Notes under the pieces: model-generated
Told to the model about the DNA's origin: nothing
What the model saw: only the letters and a program-made list of their open reading frames with translations
Database searches by the model: none
Shown here: piece by piece, positions 5,769-5,840 of the stretch
Layout of the letters: each line of letters opens with the position of its first letter
Numbering within the stretch: the stretch's first letter is position 1
DNA from: Chloroflexota bacterium
GTDB lineage: Bacteria > Chloroflexota > UBA5177 > JANWHV01
Length of the DNA: 5,840 nt
NCBI GenBank assembly: GCA_028287725.1
Contig: JAQBPC010000030.1
Span: forward strand, 1-5,840
Direction of reading: 5' to 3'
Program-made: the position numbers and the translations under genes

Positions 5769-5840
5769 TTAGACCGCCATTACCTCTGACTCCTTTGCGG
5801 AGCCTAAGGTGTCCATTTCGGCAATTGCATGATCAGTAAT
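5769..5840 (-). CDS. frr: Ribosome recycling factor, C-terminal end only
   Basis: RRF works with EF-G to split post-termination ribosomes in the cytosol. Only the last 23 codons and the TAA (5771-5769) lie in the window; the rest is beyond the right edge. The residues read I-T-D-H-A-I-A-E-M-D, then a short helix ending K-E-S-E-V-M-A-V. This matches the family's invariant C-terminal helix (T-D, then I-x-x-[IM]-D-x-L, then K-E-x-E-[IV]-M-x-[VF]). Its position directly upstream of uppS is the widespread frr-uppS order, which supports the call. The gap to the outermost uppS start is 47 nt with no terminator visible, so the two are probably co-transcribed. Confidence 0.92.
   Translation of the reverse strand: MTDHAIAEMDTLGSAKESEVMAV

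Noticed and set aside
1..5840. A novel defence, mobile or biosynthetic system
   Set aside because: All well-supported genes are conserved housekeeping envelope genes in a common order. No integrase, transposase, repeat array, toxin-antitoxin pair or unusual domain fusion is visible.

Overview
The window is a stretch of bacterial chromosome in which every gene I can support lies on the minus strand, so it reads right to left. Moderately high GC, GTG/TTG start codons, a short single-PDZ RseP and a GT-C membrane protein with a W-Y-N-x-x-x-F-G motif would fit a Chloroflexota- or Dormibacterota-like bacterium. That is a weak guess from protein style; no marker here fixes the phylum.

Region by region, in transcription order. 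5840-5769 is the last 23 codons of frr (ribosome recycling factor), cut by the window edge. 5721-4897 is uppS (undecaprenyl diphosphate synthase), 4796-3990 is cdsA (phosphatidate cytidylyltransferase), 4002-2845 is dxr (DXP reductoisomerase) and 2577-1537 is rseP (site-2 intramembrane protease). This is the widespread frr-uppS-cdsA-dxr-rseP cluster. A roughly 600-base spacer (1536-939) follows, with no recognisable gene but two adjacent hairpins and one doubtful 69-residue ORF. From 938 to the left edge runs the N-terminal 312 codons of a polytopic glycosyltransferase-like membrane protein. It is easy to miss because it has no ATG start and no stop inside the window.

The genes share a cell-envelope theme. 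Dxr commits carbon to isoprenoids (MEP pathway), UppS builds the C55 lipid carrier from those isoprenoids, CdsA makes CDP-diacylglycerol for phospholipids, and RseP cleaves membrane proteins in envelope signalling. The left-edge GT-C-like protein would plausibly use polyprenyl-linked sugars, although nothing shows it belongs to the same transcript.

I found no mobile element, CRISPR array, tRNA or rRNA, and no sign of a novel multi-gene system. The points worth a second look are small: ambiguous starts for uppS and dxr, a 32-codon ORF that exactly bridges uppS and cdsA, a GC-rich palindrome ahead of rseP, and the paired hairpins in the spacer.
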